Shown here piece after piece: positions 29,205 through 37,619 of a DNA stretch of 41,923 nucleotides. Every line of letters starts with the position of its first letter. The stretch's first letter is position 1. Source of the stretch: a virus. The DNA lies in the IMG/VR virus record IMGVR_UViG_3300025896_000051, positions 1 through 41,923 of that record; one strand, written 5' to 3'. Under the pieces are notes generated by a model that was not told where the DNA came from, searched no databases, and saw nothing but the letters and a program-made list of their open reading frames with translations. The position numbers were made by a program, and so were the translations under genes.

Positions 29205-30062
29205 TCAGGCCCAGGTGATGCCGATGGAATCGCTGGCGAAGGTCGGCGGCGGTCCGCCCGCGACGATGGACTTGGCGCCAGCGAGAGCACGCCAGAACAT
29301 CATGTTGCCGCCGGCGGCAGCATCCCACAGCTCACCGTGCGTGGCGACTCCCTGATTGGCAGTCGGCTTAGGGAACACGACAGCCGCCTGATTGCCGATG
29401 CGCCCGCCGGTGCCCGAGCTGGCATCGGTGACAAGTCCGCCCTGCGTCGGGGTCCAGCCCGAGAGCGACGATGCGATCGCCTGCCGCGCATAGCCGCCGA
29501 CTCCAGGCTCGAGGCCCGGCGTTGCGTTAGTCGGTGTGGTCGTGGTGTAGGCCGCGTACAGATTCGCCGGCCACGAATAGGCCTGAGCGCGCCAGATCAG
29601 ATCGATCAGACGGTTCGACAGGTAGTCCGACATGCCACCGGTCACGCCGAGATCGAAGATGAGCGTACCGGGATCGAACGAGAAAGGCTCGCCCTCCAGG
29701 ATGGTCCGCGGATCCATGTCCGCCCACGCGAACAGCTCGGTGCCATCGAACAGGCCGACAGCGATCGCGGGCCCGCTCCAGCCGCCAGCGCCGCCGGTGC
29801 CGAAGTCGATGAGCTCGTTGTTTGAAGTTCGGTGCGAGGTCCCGATGCTGGCCAGCGTCGACGCGGCGGCCTGCGTGCCGGCCCACGCGGTGAGAGAGCG
29901 CGCCACGGTCACAGACGCATAGCCGGTGCCGGTCACCTTGGTGTGCGAGGAATCGGTTACCGCGGTGAGCAGGTGCACGGTCCAGTCGGCTGCGAGAGAG
30001 AAGCCCTGGCCGCGCACCATGTCGGAGAGCTTGTTCTCGGCGTAGTTGGTCAGATGACTCAC
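29205..30062 (-). CDS. Virion protein with two copies of one domain
   Basis: The protein has 285 residues. The first copy (about 2-105) opens LTNYAENKLSDMVRGQGF and contains TGTGYASVTVARSLTAWAGT. The second (about 145-240) opens MSDYLSNRLIDLIWRAQAYS and contains GVGGYARQAIASSLSGWTPT. Each has the pattern helix, then YxxY/LxTA, then GYARxxIA-SLxxW. Domains like this occur in tail fibres and appendages. The place in the tail tip operon suggests a fibre or tip decoration. Confidence 0.72.
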   Translation of the reverse strand: MSHLTNYAENKLSDMVRGQGFSLAADWTVHLLTAVTDSSHTKVTGTGYASVTVARSLTAWAGTQAAASTLASIGTSHRTSNNELIDFGTGGAGGWSGPAIAVGLFDGTELFAWADMDPRTILEGEPFSFDPGTLIFDLGVTGGMSDYLSNRLIDLIWRAQAYSWPANLYAAYTTTTPTNATPGLEPGVGGYARQAIASSLSGWTPTQGGLVTDASSGTGGRIGNQAAVVFPKPTANQGVATHGELWDAAAGGNMMFWRALAGAKSIVAGGPPPTFASDSIGITWA

Positions 30063-30071
30063 GAGCGCTCC

Positions 30072-31001
30072 TCAGAAGACCCACTCTGCGAAGTCGGTCG
30101 GCACAGGGTAGACGTACTGCGATGCGGCGGTGCGCAGCGTGCAGGAGTAGGCCGCCTCGTTATTGTCGACGCTGAAAGCCATCCAGTATTCGTTGCCGGA
30201 CCCGAGCGTCGCAATCTCACCTGTGCGCGCCGACGGATCGCCAATCCATGTGCCATTTCTGCCCAGCCAGACCTTACCTGTCGCCGTCTCCAAGGCGATG
30301 CGAACGACATCGCCAGTAACAAGCGGAGCCTGCGTGTCGACCACGGCGCCACCGACATAGATATCGCCGTTGATAGACCAGCCAACCCCGTCCAGCGGCG
30401 TGCCGGGATTGGAAAGGGCAAGACCAGCCACGATCGTCGCAACCCCACCCTCATCGAAGTCGAAGTCGACCACGAGCTCCATGTAGAAGTCGCCGACAAA
30501 GTTGCTGGTGACTGAAACGACATACGAGCCGGGAGCGCTCGAGGTTGCCGTGAAGTCGGTGTTTGTGAAGGCCCAGGTGCCGACCTCGTTTTCGGTGTTC
30601 CACGGCGTCGGAGAGTTGCCAACAGGCGCGGCCTCGGCCACCGACAGCCCTCGCCCGCGCTGCTCAAGCACTGCCTCAACGCGCCACCGCCCGCCAGGGA
30701 CGAACCGAAACCGTGGTTGCTGCACGAACTTGAAGACGGCCGGCACCCTCCCCTGCGGGAGCGGCCATGTCGCATTGAACCAGGCGCCTCCGTCGAGAAG
30801 AGATTCCTTCCAGAAGGCATGAAAGGTCTGCGCATCCGCCGGGCTCAGTGGCGGCCAAGTAGCGCGGACAATCGCGAGCCGGTCGAGCGATAGCGCTCGA
30901 GCTTCGCGCGGGCGGTCTTCGCTCGAGCGTTGCCCGCGATCGAACGGCGTAACCGTCTCGGTCTGAGGACAGGGGAGAGAGGTCGGGAAGTCCAGCGCCA
31001 T
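30072..31001 (-). CDS. Minor tail protein with SPRY-type domain
   Basis: The protein has 309 residues. The N-terminal part (1-125; FHAFWKESLLDGGAWFNATW, RWRVEAVLEQRGRGLSVAEA) is a tail tip module I recall from Pseudomonas phages. The C-terminal part (about 135-305) reads as SPRY/B30.2: GWSINGDIYVGG, then TGDVVRIALETATGKVWLG and NGTWIGDP. That DNA is lower in GC than the N-terminal part. SPRY domains bind peptides or glycans, so this may be a receptor-contact piece acquired by recombination. Confidence 0.75.
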   Translation of the reverse strand: MALDFPTSLPCPQTETVTPFDRGQRSSEDRPREARALSLDRLAIVRATWPPLSPADAQTFHAFWKESLLDGGAWFNATWPLPQGRVPAVFKFVQQPRFRFVPGGRWRVEAVLEQRGRGLSVAEAAPVGNSPTPWNTENEVGTWAFTNTDFTATSSAPGSYVVSVTSNFVGDFYMELVVDFDFDEGGVATIVAGLALSNPGTPLDGVGWSINGDIYVGGAVVDTQAPLVTGDVVRIALETATGKVWLGRNGTWIGDPSARTGEIATLGSGNEYWMAFSVDNNEAAYSCTLRTAASQYVYPVPTDFAEWVF

Positions 31002-31002
31002 G

Positions 31003-31575
31003 TCACGAAGTCTCGTCCACGAAGCCGTCCAGCGCCACCGAGATCTCCATGGCCAGGTCCGCCGGGATGGTGGGCAGGGCGGTGCCGAGCAGCGGCGCCC
31101 GGATTTCCATGGCCAGAGCGCCCAGGTCCGGGCCCTCGGCGAAGGGGCCCTCGATCAGGTAGATGCGCCCGCTGACAACGCCGCGCGTGAGAGTCACATC
31201 GGTGTCGGGATCGATCAGCAGGGCCGGGCGCGGGAGCATCTGCGTCTCGAACTCGACCCAGCGCGCCGTCCACCACGCCAGGCTCGGCCAGACCCCGGTG
31301 GTGGGATCGCCACCCTGCCGCGCCACGCGCGCGGCGAACAGCCGCGTGCCGGCCTGCAGCGTGCCCTCGTACCACTCGTAGACCGCCGCCAGCGCCGGGC
31401 CATCCAGGAACCAGCGCACGCTGACCATGCGCTCGTTCTGCGAGAGCACCGGCCGGGCCCGCGAGTGGCCGGTCTGCATGGGCACCTGCGCGTAGCGCGA
31501 CAGTTCCTCGATCTCGTGCCCCTCGGCCAGGAACACCGGAGCCTCGGGCGGAGCGACGATGGTCGGCAGAGCCAT
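31003..31575 (-). CDS. Minor tail protein, 190 aa
   Basis: It follows the tape measure gene and precedes the SPRY tail protein. Beta-rich sequence such as AEGHEIEELSRYAQVPMQTG and ALAAVYEWYEGTLQAGTRLF, then WTARWVEFETQMLPRPALLI, recalls distal-tail-type proteins. I call it a tail protein on position and pattern; no precise role is assigned. Confidence 0.65.
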   Translation of the reverse strand: MALPTIVAPPEAPVFLAEGHEIEELSRYAQVPMQTGHSRARPVLSQNERMVSVRWFLDGPALAAVYEWYEGTLQAGTRLFAARVARQGGDPTTGVWPSLAWWTARWVEFETQMLPRPALLIDPDTDVTLTRGVVSGRIYLIEGPFAEGPDLGALAMEIRAPLLGTALPTIPADLAMEISVALDGFVDETS

Positions 31576-31576
31576 G

Positions 31577-33838
31577 TCAGCCCCTGCGCGGCAGGCCGCG
31601 CGAGACGCTCAGCCCGGCGGACTTCAGAGCCATGGCGGTCGAGCCGGTGCGAGACGCGATGCGGCGGTCGACCTCGCGCACCGCAGCGTCCACGATGAAG
31701 CGCACATCGCCGTTGCCCTGGCGCTGCTCCTGGATCCGCGCGCCGTGGTTCTCGATGGTGATCTGCGGAGCGCGAGCTCCCATGAGCGCGGCGTTCGGGA
31801 TCACGCGCCCGCTGGTCGACGGCCGAAAGAGCTCCGGCCCCTTCTCGCCGACCAGGAGAGCGCCGCCCACGTTGCGATGGGCATCGCCGCCGCCGGCGCG
31901 CCGGCCCAGAATGGCCTCGCCAGTGGCCGAGAGTGGAGAGTCGCCAGGGACGATGCCCACGCCGGAGCCACCCGAGAATGCCGAGAAAGCCGCGCTGACC
32001 AGCGAGCCGATCAAGTCGTTACCGGCGTCCGCCACAGGCTGGATGAGGGGCCGCAGTACCGTCTTGGCGAACTGAGCCTTCAACTCGTTCAGGAAGATAT
32101 CGGTGAGGGACGAACCGCGCCGGTAGCCTTCGAGGATGCCCTGCTCGATCGAGTCGGCCAGAGCGTCGGAAGCCTTGGTCGCCGTCTTGCGAGCGTCCTC
32201 GATGCCGCGCTGCTCGATGCCCTTGTTGATCTTCTGCCCGAGCAGGTCCTCGCGCTCCTTCAGCGCGGCGATTTCCGCCTCGAGCGCCTGCAAGGTTTCG
32301 TCGGCCGCGCCATTGGCGGCACGCCGCGCGAGCTCTTCCTCCTTCAGCGCACGCAGAGAGCTGATGCGTGCACGCTCGACGCTGGTGATGCCGAGCTCAT
32401 CCAGACCGATCAGAGCGATCTCGTCGCGCAGTTCCTTGTTGCCCTTGACCAGAGCATCGACCGTCTCGAGCTGGGCCTTGGCGCGGTTGGTGTTCACCGC
32501 GACTTCAGCGTCGCGCAGCTCGATGGCCTGCTTGTTCAGGTCGTTGAACTCGGCCTGCGCGAGGATGGCGCGCTTCAGCTGCGGAGTGATGCCCTTCAGC
32601 CGGCCGGACTGGATCTCGAGCAGAGCCTTCTCGTAGGTCGTGAGCTGCAGCGTCGCCTCGCCCTGCTTCTGCAGCGTCTCGAGGTACTTCTCCGCCTCGC
32701 TTTGCGTGGTGGTGCCCTTGGGCGGCTTCACCGCGCCGTCGAACTGCAGCTGGGGACGACGACCGAGGCGCGCGCTCTCGGCCGCGCTCTGGTTGGGATC
32801 AGGAGCCGATGCGCGGGCCGCCTCAGCGCGGAGCCGCGCCAGCCGCTGGGAGAACAGCTCCGGGTTCAGGATCCGCGCGATGTCATTCCGCGCCTCCTCG
32901 GCGATCGTCCGGGCCTGCCCGAACTCGCCGTCCAGCACCGCGCTCACGATCGCCGCGTTGGCGCCGAAGCCGACGCCGATTGACTGCACCAGGCTGACCA
33001 CGCCCTGCGCAATGTCTGCGACGAACGCCAGGACGTCGGCCGCGCCGCGAGCGAACTGAGCGACCGAGCTGTCGCCGGCCAGCTTCTTTCCGGCTGCGTC
33101 GACGCCGACCAGCTCGCGCACGATGTCGGACGTCACCGCCGTGAGGTCGTTCAGGGAGGGCAGGATGTCCGTGACCGCCACCTGCGCGTAGGCCTGCAGC
33201 GTGCCGGTCAGCTTCGATTGGCGATCCGCGAAAGCGTCGGCCAGCTCGATCTGCTGCTGCGTGAGGATGACCTGCCGCCCGCCCTGTTCCTCCAGAGCCT
33301 TGAACACCCGGAGCTGCTCGGCTCCGGCCTTGCCGAACAGCGCGATCGCCACCGCGGACTTCTCGGGCCCGTCGGCGAAGCCGGCAAAGGCCTTGGCCAG
33401 CGCGTCGATACGCTGCACAGGATCCAGGCGCTTGAACTCCTCGATCGGGATTCCCAGAGCCGCCAGGGCCGCGCCGGCAGCCTTGGACTCGTCGTCCACG
33501 CCCGACAGGTTCTTCGTGAGCTTGAGCGCCGACGCGGCGATCGACTCGATCGGCACGCCGGCAGTGGCAGCCGCAACGGAGAGCGAGGCGATGCTTTCGG
33601 CGCTGGCGCCGACCTCCTCCTCCAGGTCCTTGAACTTGGCCGCCCCCTGCAGCAGCGCGTCGAACGAGAGCGCCACGCCGGCGGCAGCCAGCGCGCCCAC
33701 GAGCTGGTTCTTCAGCGACGCCGCCGTGCCGGCAACGTCCTTCTGAAACTCCTTGAGTTGCTTCTGGGCACGCTTCGTGTCGGTCACGAAGCTGCCCGTC
33801 CGCATCAGGAGGTCGATGATGATCGAGCCAGCTGACAT
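31577..33838 (-). CDS. Tape measure protein
   Basis: The protein has 753 residues and is mostly helical. It begins SAGSIIIDLLMRTGSFVTDT, like many short tape measure proteins, followed by coiled coil (KRAQKQLKEFQKDVAGTA), a region typical of the tape measure family (LAKAFAGFADGPEKSAVAIA, LFGKAGAEQL), two hydrophobic segments (about 260-285), and long helices. It lies right after the G/GT genes. At the usual 1.5 angstroms per residue it predicts a tail of about 110 nm. It sets tail length and leaves the tail at infection. Confidence 0.92.
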   Translation of the reverse strand: MSAGSIIIDLLMRTGSFVTDTKRAQKQLKEFQKDVAGTAASLKNQLVGALAAAGVALSFDALLQGAAKFKDLEEEVGASAESIASLSVAAATAGVPIESIAASALKLTKNLSGVDDESKAAGAALAALGIPIEEFKRLDPVQRIDALAKAFAGFADGPEKSAVAIALFGKAGAEQLRVFKALEEQGGRQVILTQQQIELADAFADRQSKLTGTLQAYAQVAVTDILPSLNDLTAVTSDIVRELVGVDAAGKKLAGDSSVAQFARGAADVLAFVADIAQGVVSLVQSIGVGFGANAAIVSAVLDGEFGQARTIAEEARNDIARILNPELFSQRLARLRAEAARASAPDPNQSAAESARLGRRPQLQFDGAVKPPKGTTTQSEAEKYLETLQKQGEATLQLTTYEKALLEIQSGRLKGITPQLKRAILAQAEFNDLNKQAIELRDAEVAVNTNRAKAQLETVDALVKGNKELRDEIALIGLDELGITSVERARISSLRALKEEELARRAANGAADETLQALEAEIAALKEREDLLGQKINKGIEQRGIEDARKTATKASDALADSIEQGILEGYRRGSSLTDIFLNELKAQFAKTVLRPLIQPVADAGNDLIGSLVSAAFSAFSGGSGVGIVPGDSPLSATGEAILGRRAGGGDAHRNVGGALLVGEKGPELFRPSTSGRVIPNAALMGARAPQITIENHGARIQEQRQGNGDVRFIVDAAVREVDRRIASRTGSTAMALKSAGLSVSRGLPRRG

Positions 33839-33841
33839 GCT

Positions 33842-34497
33842 TTACCCCCTACCCGGTGGCTTCATGCCGAAAGCCCGGAACGTCGCCAGATCGGCCTCAG
33901 TGTAGGCCCCATCGCCAGCGGCAGGCTCCGGAGCCAGCCAGGCGAGCCGCGTGTCAAGCACATCGGCGCCACCACCGCCCGCTGCACAGTGAGCGACCAG
34001 CGCGGCCGGTCGGTGGTACCGGTGCAGGTCATCGAACGGGAACAGCCGGTGGTACTCGCGCCAGGCGATGAACTCCTGGCGCGACATCGCCGCCTTCAGC
34101 TCTTGGACCGTGCGCCCCCCGAGCGCGAGCGCGAGCGTGTGCCAGAACCAGCGCTCGCCCCTGGTCCCGAGGCTTTTCCCGTCTCTTCGACCTTGGCCGC
34201 ACCGTAGGTGTTGACCTCGAGCAGCGCGGCGAACAGAGCGCGGAACACCGGGCGCTTGAGCATCACCACGCGCTCGTAGGAGAGCGCCGGCTTGCCGTTC
34301 GGCTCGCACAGGCCCTTGCACAGCAGGCGCGCCGCGGCGGCGCCGGCGACCTCCGGATCCGCGGAGTTGACCTGCAGCGCGTAGGTCTCGAAGTCGGTGT
34401 TGGGCAGGTGACGGAAGTACATCACGTGCTCGGAGCCGTCGGCCAGACGAACCTTCTTCTCCTCCAGCTCCGGAGGAACGAACCAGGACTCGTCCAT
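33842..34497 (-). CDS. Tail assembly chaperone GT, made by -1 frameshift
   Basis: The longer product reads the first 108 codons of the short protein (34497 to 34174). It then re-reads one base at GGGAAAA and continues in the -1 frame to 33842, about 218 residues in all. The extension has LAGGRTVQELKAAMSR-like helices (LGGRTVQELKAAMSRQEFIA, FRAFGMKPPG) of the T domain. In lambda the GT protein carries the tape measure and recruits tail tube subunits; the same role is expected here. Confidence 0.8.
34096..34497 (-). CDS. Tail assembly chaperone G
   Basis: The protein has 133 residues, the unshifted product. The core PPELEEKKVRLADGSEHVMY, FRHLPNTDFETYALQVNSAD and RPVFRALFAALLEVN is the G-like helical chaperone; the tail after the slip site is Gly/Ser/Arg-rich. 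It is made in excess over GT, as in other siphoviruses. It lies between the tail tube gene and the tape measure, the invariant place for this pair. Confidence 0.82.
   Translation of the reverse strand: MDESWFVPPELEEKKVRLADGSEHVMYFRHLPNTDFETYALQVNSADPEVAGAAAARLLCKGLCEPNGKPALSYERVVMLKRPVFRALFAALLEVNTYGAAKVEETGKASGPGASAGSGTRSRSRSGGARSKS
34174..34180 (-). promoter_or_regulatory. Slippery heptamer GGGAAAA
   Basis: The heptamer sits in frame as G GGA AAA near the end of G, with the -1 frame open on to 33842. P-site GGA can re-pair as GGG and A-site AAA as AAA. It is a canonical -1 signal close to lambda's GGGAAAG. No clear downstream pseudoknot was worked out. Confidence 0.85.
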
Positions 34498-34499
34498 GA

Positions 34500-34994
34500 T
34501 CAGGCCGGCACGTAGGCGTTGAACACCACGTTGCCAGAGCGCTGCACGGTCAGGGTGCCGCGCACGATCTCGTTGTTGGCGATGTCGATGTTCACATCGG
34601 CGATATAGCCCTGGAACTGGAACGACGAGCGCGTGCCCGGCGCGGTGATCACGCCGTCGCTGTCGACGGTCGGCTGCTCCGTGCTCTCGGACAGGCAGGC
34701 GATCCACTCGAGCACCTCGCCGGTGCGCTTGAATTCGAACAGCACCTGATGCGAGAAGTCGCGGGGAATCAGGTTGAAGGGGATGGTCACCACGCCCGGG
34801 TTGCCCAGGCCGCCGGCGTACTCCTTGTCGCCGATGGTGTCGAGGCAGGTGGTCTCGATCTGGTCCTTTGCGCCGCCGAGGCCCTGCACGCCGGTCGGGC
34901 ACGCCAGCTTGATCAGGTCCGGCTGCGAGGCGGAGACGGTGTTGTCCACGAAGAACACCTCGGTGCCCTGCGTGCGAACGGTTCCGGTGGTCAT
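34500..34994 (-). CDS. Major tail tube protein
   Basis: The protein has 164 residues, all beta. QTEVFFV-type opening (TQGTEVFFVDNTVS), GLGGAKDQIETTCLDTIGDK, GVVTIPFNLIPRDFSHQVL and a final TLTVQRSGNVVFNAY are typical of the tail tube fold of phage siphovirus and Hcp-like tubes. It precedes the G/GT genes. A spacer of 61 bases lies ahead of ATG 34994, so it may have its own strong translation start. Confidence 0.82.
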   Translation of the reverse strand: MTTGTVRTQGTEVFFVDNTVSASQPDLIKLACPTGVQGLGGAKDQIETTCLDTIGDKEYAGGLGNPGVVTIPFNLIPRDFSHQVLFEFKRTGEVLEWIACLSESTEQPTVDSDGVITAPGTRSSFQFQGYIADVNIDIANNEIVRGTLTVQRSGNVVFNAYVPA

Positions 34995-35055
34995 GATGAC
35001 GGCCTTTCGAGGTTGCGCCCGCGCGGCGGCGAGCAGGTGGGGATCGGACGGCTGC

Positions 35056-35454
35056 TCACGCTTCGCGCGGCAGCCAGTAGTCGAAGTCCATGCTGATCCG
35101 GTAGAGGCGAGTATCCATGTCCCGAGCCAGCCCGCGCAAGGCGGTCATGTGGCAGTCGGTCTCCAGCCGGTCGCGGATCGCCTGCGCCGCGGTGACGCAC
35201 TCCGCGTCGCCCCGAGCGTAGACGTCTAGCTGCAGGCCTACCCGATCATGCCCGGGCAGCCCGGAGAGCTGGTTCTCCGGCACGCTCGAGATGATCAGCC
35301 AGGTGGCATACGGCTTGACCTCCGGCACGTTGCCGCCGGCCTTGGGCGGAGGGAGCTGCGGCGCCTCGCCATGCCGGTACACCCGCGGCCGGGCCCCGAA
35401 GATGGAGCGCACGGTCGCGGAGTCCTGCAGGGTGGTGAAGATGGGAGGGAACAT
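35056..35454 (-). CDS. Tail terminator-like protein (DUF3168 type)
   Basis: The protein has 132 residues. FTTLQDSATVRSIFGARPRV, then ATWLIISSVPENQLSG, VGLQLDVYARGDAECVTAAQ and ISMDFDYWLP fit the DUF3168/lambda U-like family, which caps the tail tube and joins it to the head. The start ATG overlaps the previous stop (TGATG). It lies in the expected order between gp10-like and tube genes. Confidence 0.78.
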   Translation of the reverse strand: MFPPIFTTLQDSATVRSIFGARPRVYRHGEAPQLPPPKAGGNVPEVKPYATWLIISSVPENQLSGLPGHDRVGLQLDVYARGDAECVTAAQAIRDRLETDCHMTALRGLARDMDTRLYRISMDFDYWLPREA

Positions 35455-35957
35455 CAGCGAGCTCCATTCTGCCGCGCGAGACGGGTCACGACCCGGTCGA
35501 CGGAGCGGATGAGCTCCGACTCGACCGTCTGGATGGCGCTCACAGCCTTGGCGGCGAAGGCCGGACGGAGCCAGGGTTCGGCCGGCTGCTTCTCCGAACC
35601 GTACTCCAGCAGGTTGGCGGTCTGCAGGGTGGTGGTGGCCGGGCCAGGACGCTGATACGTGAGCCGCTTCACCCGCACGAGGTAGCGCTCGCCGTTGCCG
35701 CCCGTCGGCGCCTTGCCGCGGGTGGCCACGAGCGACGAGAGCAGAAGCCCGGTGTTCTCCTGGTCGTCGGTGCTGAGGTTGTCGGTGGCGCGCGCCAGAT
35801 TCAGCGCCGCCTCGCGCAGCAGCACCAGCGCGCCACGCTTGAGAGCCAGCTTCACCGGGCCGCCAGCCTTGCTGACCACCTCGGGCGGCAGCTGCTCGAG
35901 GGTTCGAAGGACGCCGTCTAGCCCGGTGAGAGAGACGGTGCCGGAGAGCTCGGCCAT
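35454..35957 (-). CDS. HK97 gp10-like tail component
   Basis: The protein has 167 residues. GTVSLTGLDGVLRTLEQLPP with a basic helix (LALKRGALVLLREAALN) and LLEYGSEKQPAEPWLRPAF, the PAxPWLRPA motif, identify the HK97-gp10 family of neck or tail completion proteins. AGGAG stands before ATG 35957. It overlaps the last methyltransferase gene of the inserted cassette by 40 bases. Confidence 0.83.
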   Translation of the reverse strand: MAELSGTVSLTGLDGVLRTLEQLPPEVVSKAGGPVKLALKRGALVLLREAALNLARATDNLSTDDQENTGLLLSSLVATRGKAPTGGNGERYLVRVKRLTYQRPGPATTTLQTANLLEYGSEKQPAEPWLRPAFAAKAVSAIQTVESELIRSVDRVVTRLARQNGAR

Positions 35958-36592
35958 GCGTATCTCCTGAACGCGAAGGACAGGATGTTCTCACGACCGG
36001 CCTGCGTCTCGAAGTCGCACACCTCGAGCAGCCTGAAACCGTGCCAGGCCATCCACTCGACCAGGCCCCGCTCGGTCCAGTAGTACAGGTGCTCGCCGGG
36101 CCGGTAGTGCTTCGATTCGCGGATGCGATCGAGCGACGGCATGATCGGCATCGACAGGAAGACGAACGAGTGCAGGTAGGCGTGCCGCAGGTAGGTCTCC
36201 GGCTCGGGCACGTGCTCGAGCACATCCCAGAAGGTGAATGCGCCGAACGAGTCCAGGTCGCTGGCCCAGCGACCGCTTTCCTTGAGCCACTGCACCGCCG
36301 CCGGGTTGACGTCCACGCCGAACGTGTAGGGACGCCGGCGGATGAACTCGCCGGAGCCCACGCCGACATCGCACACCCGCCCGGGCCCGAAGTGCCGCGC
36401 CACCAGAGCGATCCGGCCGGCGTTGATGCGCTCGGCGATTTCCTGTCCCTCGTAGCCGCGACACTTCTCGAAGTAGGCCTCGCCATAGTCGACCAGCTGC
36501 GACTGGTCGATCTGGTAGGCCACGCCGTGCTCGTGGCACAGCGCGAGGTCGCCGTCGGCTACGGCAGGGAACGCCGCGATGAATCGGTCCAT
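35918..36592 (-). CDS. SAM methyltransferase, 224 aa (cassette gene 7)
   Basis: The fold is class I SAM methyltransferase of the UbiE/Methyltransf_23 kind. VCDVGVGSGEF is the SAM loop (about 73-83), TFGVDVNP supplies the acidic ribose contact, and AFTFWDVLEHVPEP is the conserved post-core. A leader (1-55) and a C-terminal aromatic part (LHSFVFLSMPIMPS, HLYYWTERGLVEWMAWHGFR) look like substrate-binding additions, as in enzymes acting on sugars or lipid-linked glycans. The substrate is unknown. Confidence 0.8.
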   Translation of the reverse strand: MDRFIAAFPAVADGDLALCHEHGVAYQIDQSQLVDYGEAYFEKCRGYEGQEIAERINAGRIALVARHFGPGRVCDVGVGSGEFIRRRPYTFGVDVNPAAVQWLKESGRWASDLDSFGAFTFWDVLEHVPEPETYLRHAYLHSFVFLSMPIMPSLDRIRESKHYRPGEHLYYWTERGLVEWMAWHGFRLLEVCDFETQAGRENILSFAFRRYAWPSSPAPSLSPG

Positions 36593-37122
36593 AGCGCGAA
36601 GATATCCCGGAGCTCGAGCTCGTGCCGCGGCAGCGACATCACGAAGTTGTACACGTGGTCCAGCTCGGGCCTGCCGCGCGAGTCGACGTCGTGAAAGAGC
36701 ACGCGCCCGCAGCGCCGGACCAGCTCGAAGTCGTCGCGCACCCGCTCGTCATGCGCGCCGTCCACGAAGGCGAAGTCGAACTCCAGCGACCGGATCAGCT
36801 CGGCCTTCTCCGCGTCGTCGTCCACCAGGTGGAGCTCGACGTTGTGCACGCCGAGCGAGCGCCAGAACGCGTGCCGGTCCCATTCCTCGCCGAGCTGCTC
36901 CATGCGGCCATGCCGGAGGTCGATGGTGATGACGCGGTCCACGAACTGCGAGATCTCCGCCGCGCCGACGCCGCGGTAGGTGCCGATCTCCAGCGCCGTG
37001 CGGACGCCCCGCCCTTCCAGGAAGTGCTGCATCACGCCGGCGCCCTCGCGGATGCTCAGGATGGAGCGCTTCAGCGCGTGCCGGCCGTGCAGCGCGACGA
37101 TTCGATCGTGCATCGCGCTCAT
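36559..37122 (-). CDS. SAM methyltransferase, 187 aa (cassette gene 6)
   Basis: ALEIGTYRGVGAAEISQFVD is the SAM loop, ITIDLRHG the acidic strand end, and FDFAFVDGAHDERVRDDFEL the Methyltransf_24 signature found in sugar O-methyltransferases. It is a paralogue of cassette gene 4 (same order EIGTxxG, D-x-D, FDFAxxDGxH, CGRVLF). It is coupled by ATGA to its upstream neighbour. Confidence 0.78.
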   Translation of the reverse strand: MSAMHDRIVALHGRHALKRSILSIREGAGVMQHFLEGRGVRTALEIGTYRGVGAAEISQFVDRVITIDLRHGRMEQLGEEWDRHAFWRSLGVHNVELHLVDDDAEKAELIRSLEFDFAFVDGAHDERVRDDFELVRRCGRVLFHDVDSRGRPELDHVYNFVMSLPRHELELRDIFALWTDSSRRSLP

Positions 37123-37619
37123 GCTGCCGGCTCCTGGTGACGCGTGCCCTTGAAGCCCACCACGGCGAACGACCACGCGAGGTCGCGCTCGCTGGCCAGG
37201 ACGTCGCAGAACCCGAGGTCGTAGAGGATCCGCTTCATGTCGCCGGGACGCCACGAGTGCAGGTGCTTACGGCAGTTCTGCGGCTGCCAGTATTCCATGT
37301 CCGGGTGCGGCAGGTACAGAAAGAGCACGCCACCCGGCCGGAGCCGCTCGCGCCAGTGCTCGAGCGCACCGATCGGATCGCGCAGGTGCTCGAGGCAGTG
37401 GCTGGAGAAGACGTAGTCGAAGGGACCCGGCGGCAGCTCCATCGCGGAGTACTCGGGCCCGACATCGACCGGCAGCGCACCAGGGAATGGCCACTTGCCC
37501 GGCCCGACATCGACACCGGAGCCGGTGCAGAACTGCTGCGCGAACGGGGTGATGAACCGGCATGCATTGCCGTTGCGGATGTACTCCGGGTAGAGCTTGC
37601 CGCGGTAGTTGAAGATCAT
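37119..37619 (-). CDS. SAM methyltransferase, 166 aa (cassette gene 5)
   Basis: GSGVDVGPGKWPFPGALPVD is an altered SAM loop; FDYVFSSHCLEHLRDPIGAL and WRERLRPGGVLFLYLPHPD complete a Methyltransf_11 type domain. The Cys/His just before the EHL motif is usual for small-molecule methyltransferases. ATGA overlap on both sides. The substrate is probably a sugar or lipid, by context. Confidence 0.75.
   Translation of the reverse strand: MIFNYRGKLYPEYIRNGNACRFITPFAQQFCTGSGVDVGPGKWPFPGALPVDVGPEYSAMELPPGPFDYVFSSHCLEHLRDPIGALEHWRERLRPGGVLFLYLPHPDMEYWQPQNCRKHLHSWRPGDMKRILYDLGFCDVLASERDLAWSFAVVGFKGTRHQEPAA

Noticed and set aside
31559-32983. A 474-codon plus-strand frame opposite the tape measure gene
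   Set aside because: Shadow of a long helical gene in high-GC DNA; the sense frame has tape measure features and fits gene order.
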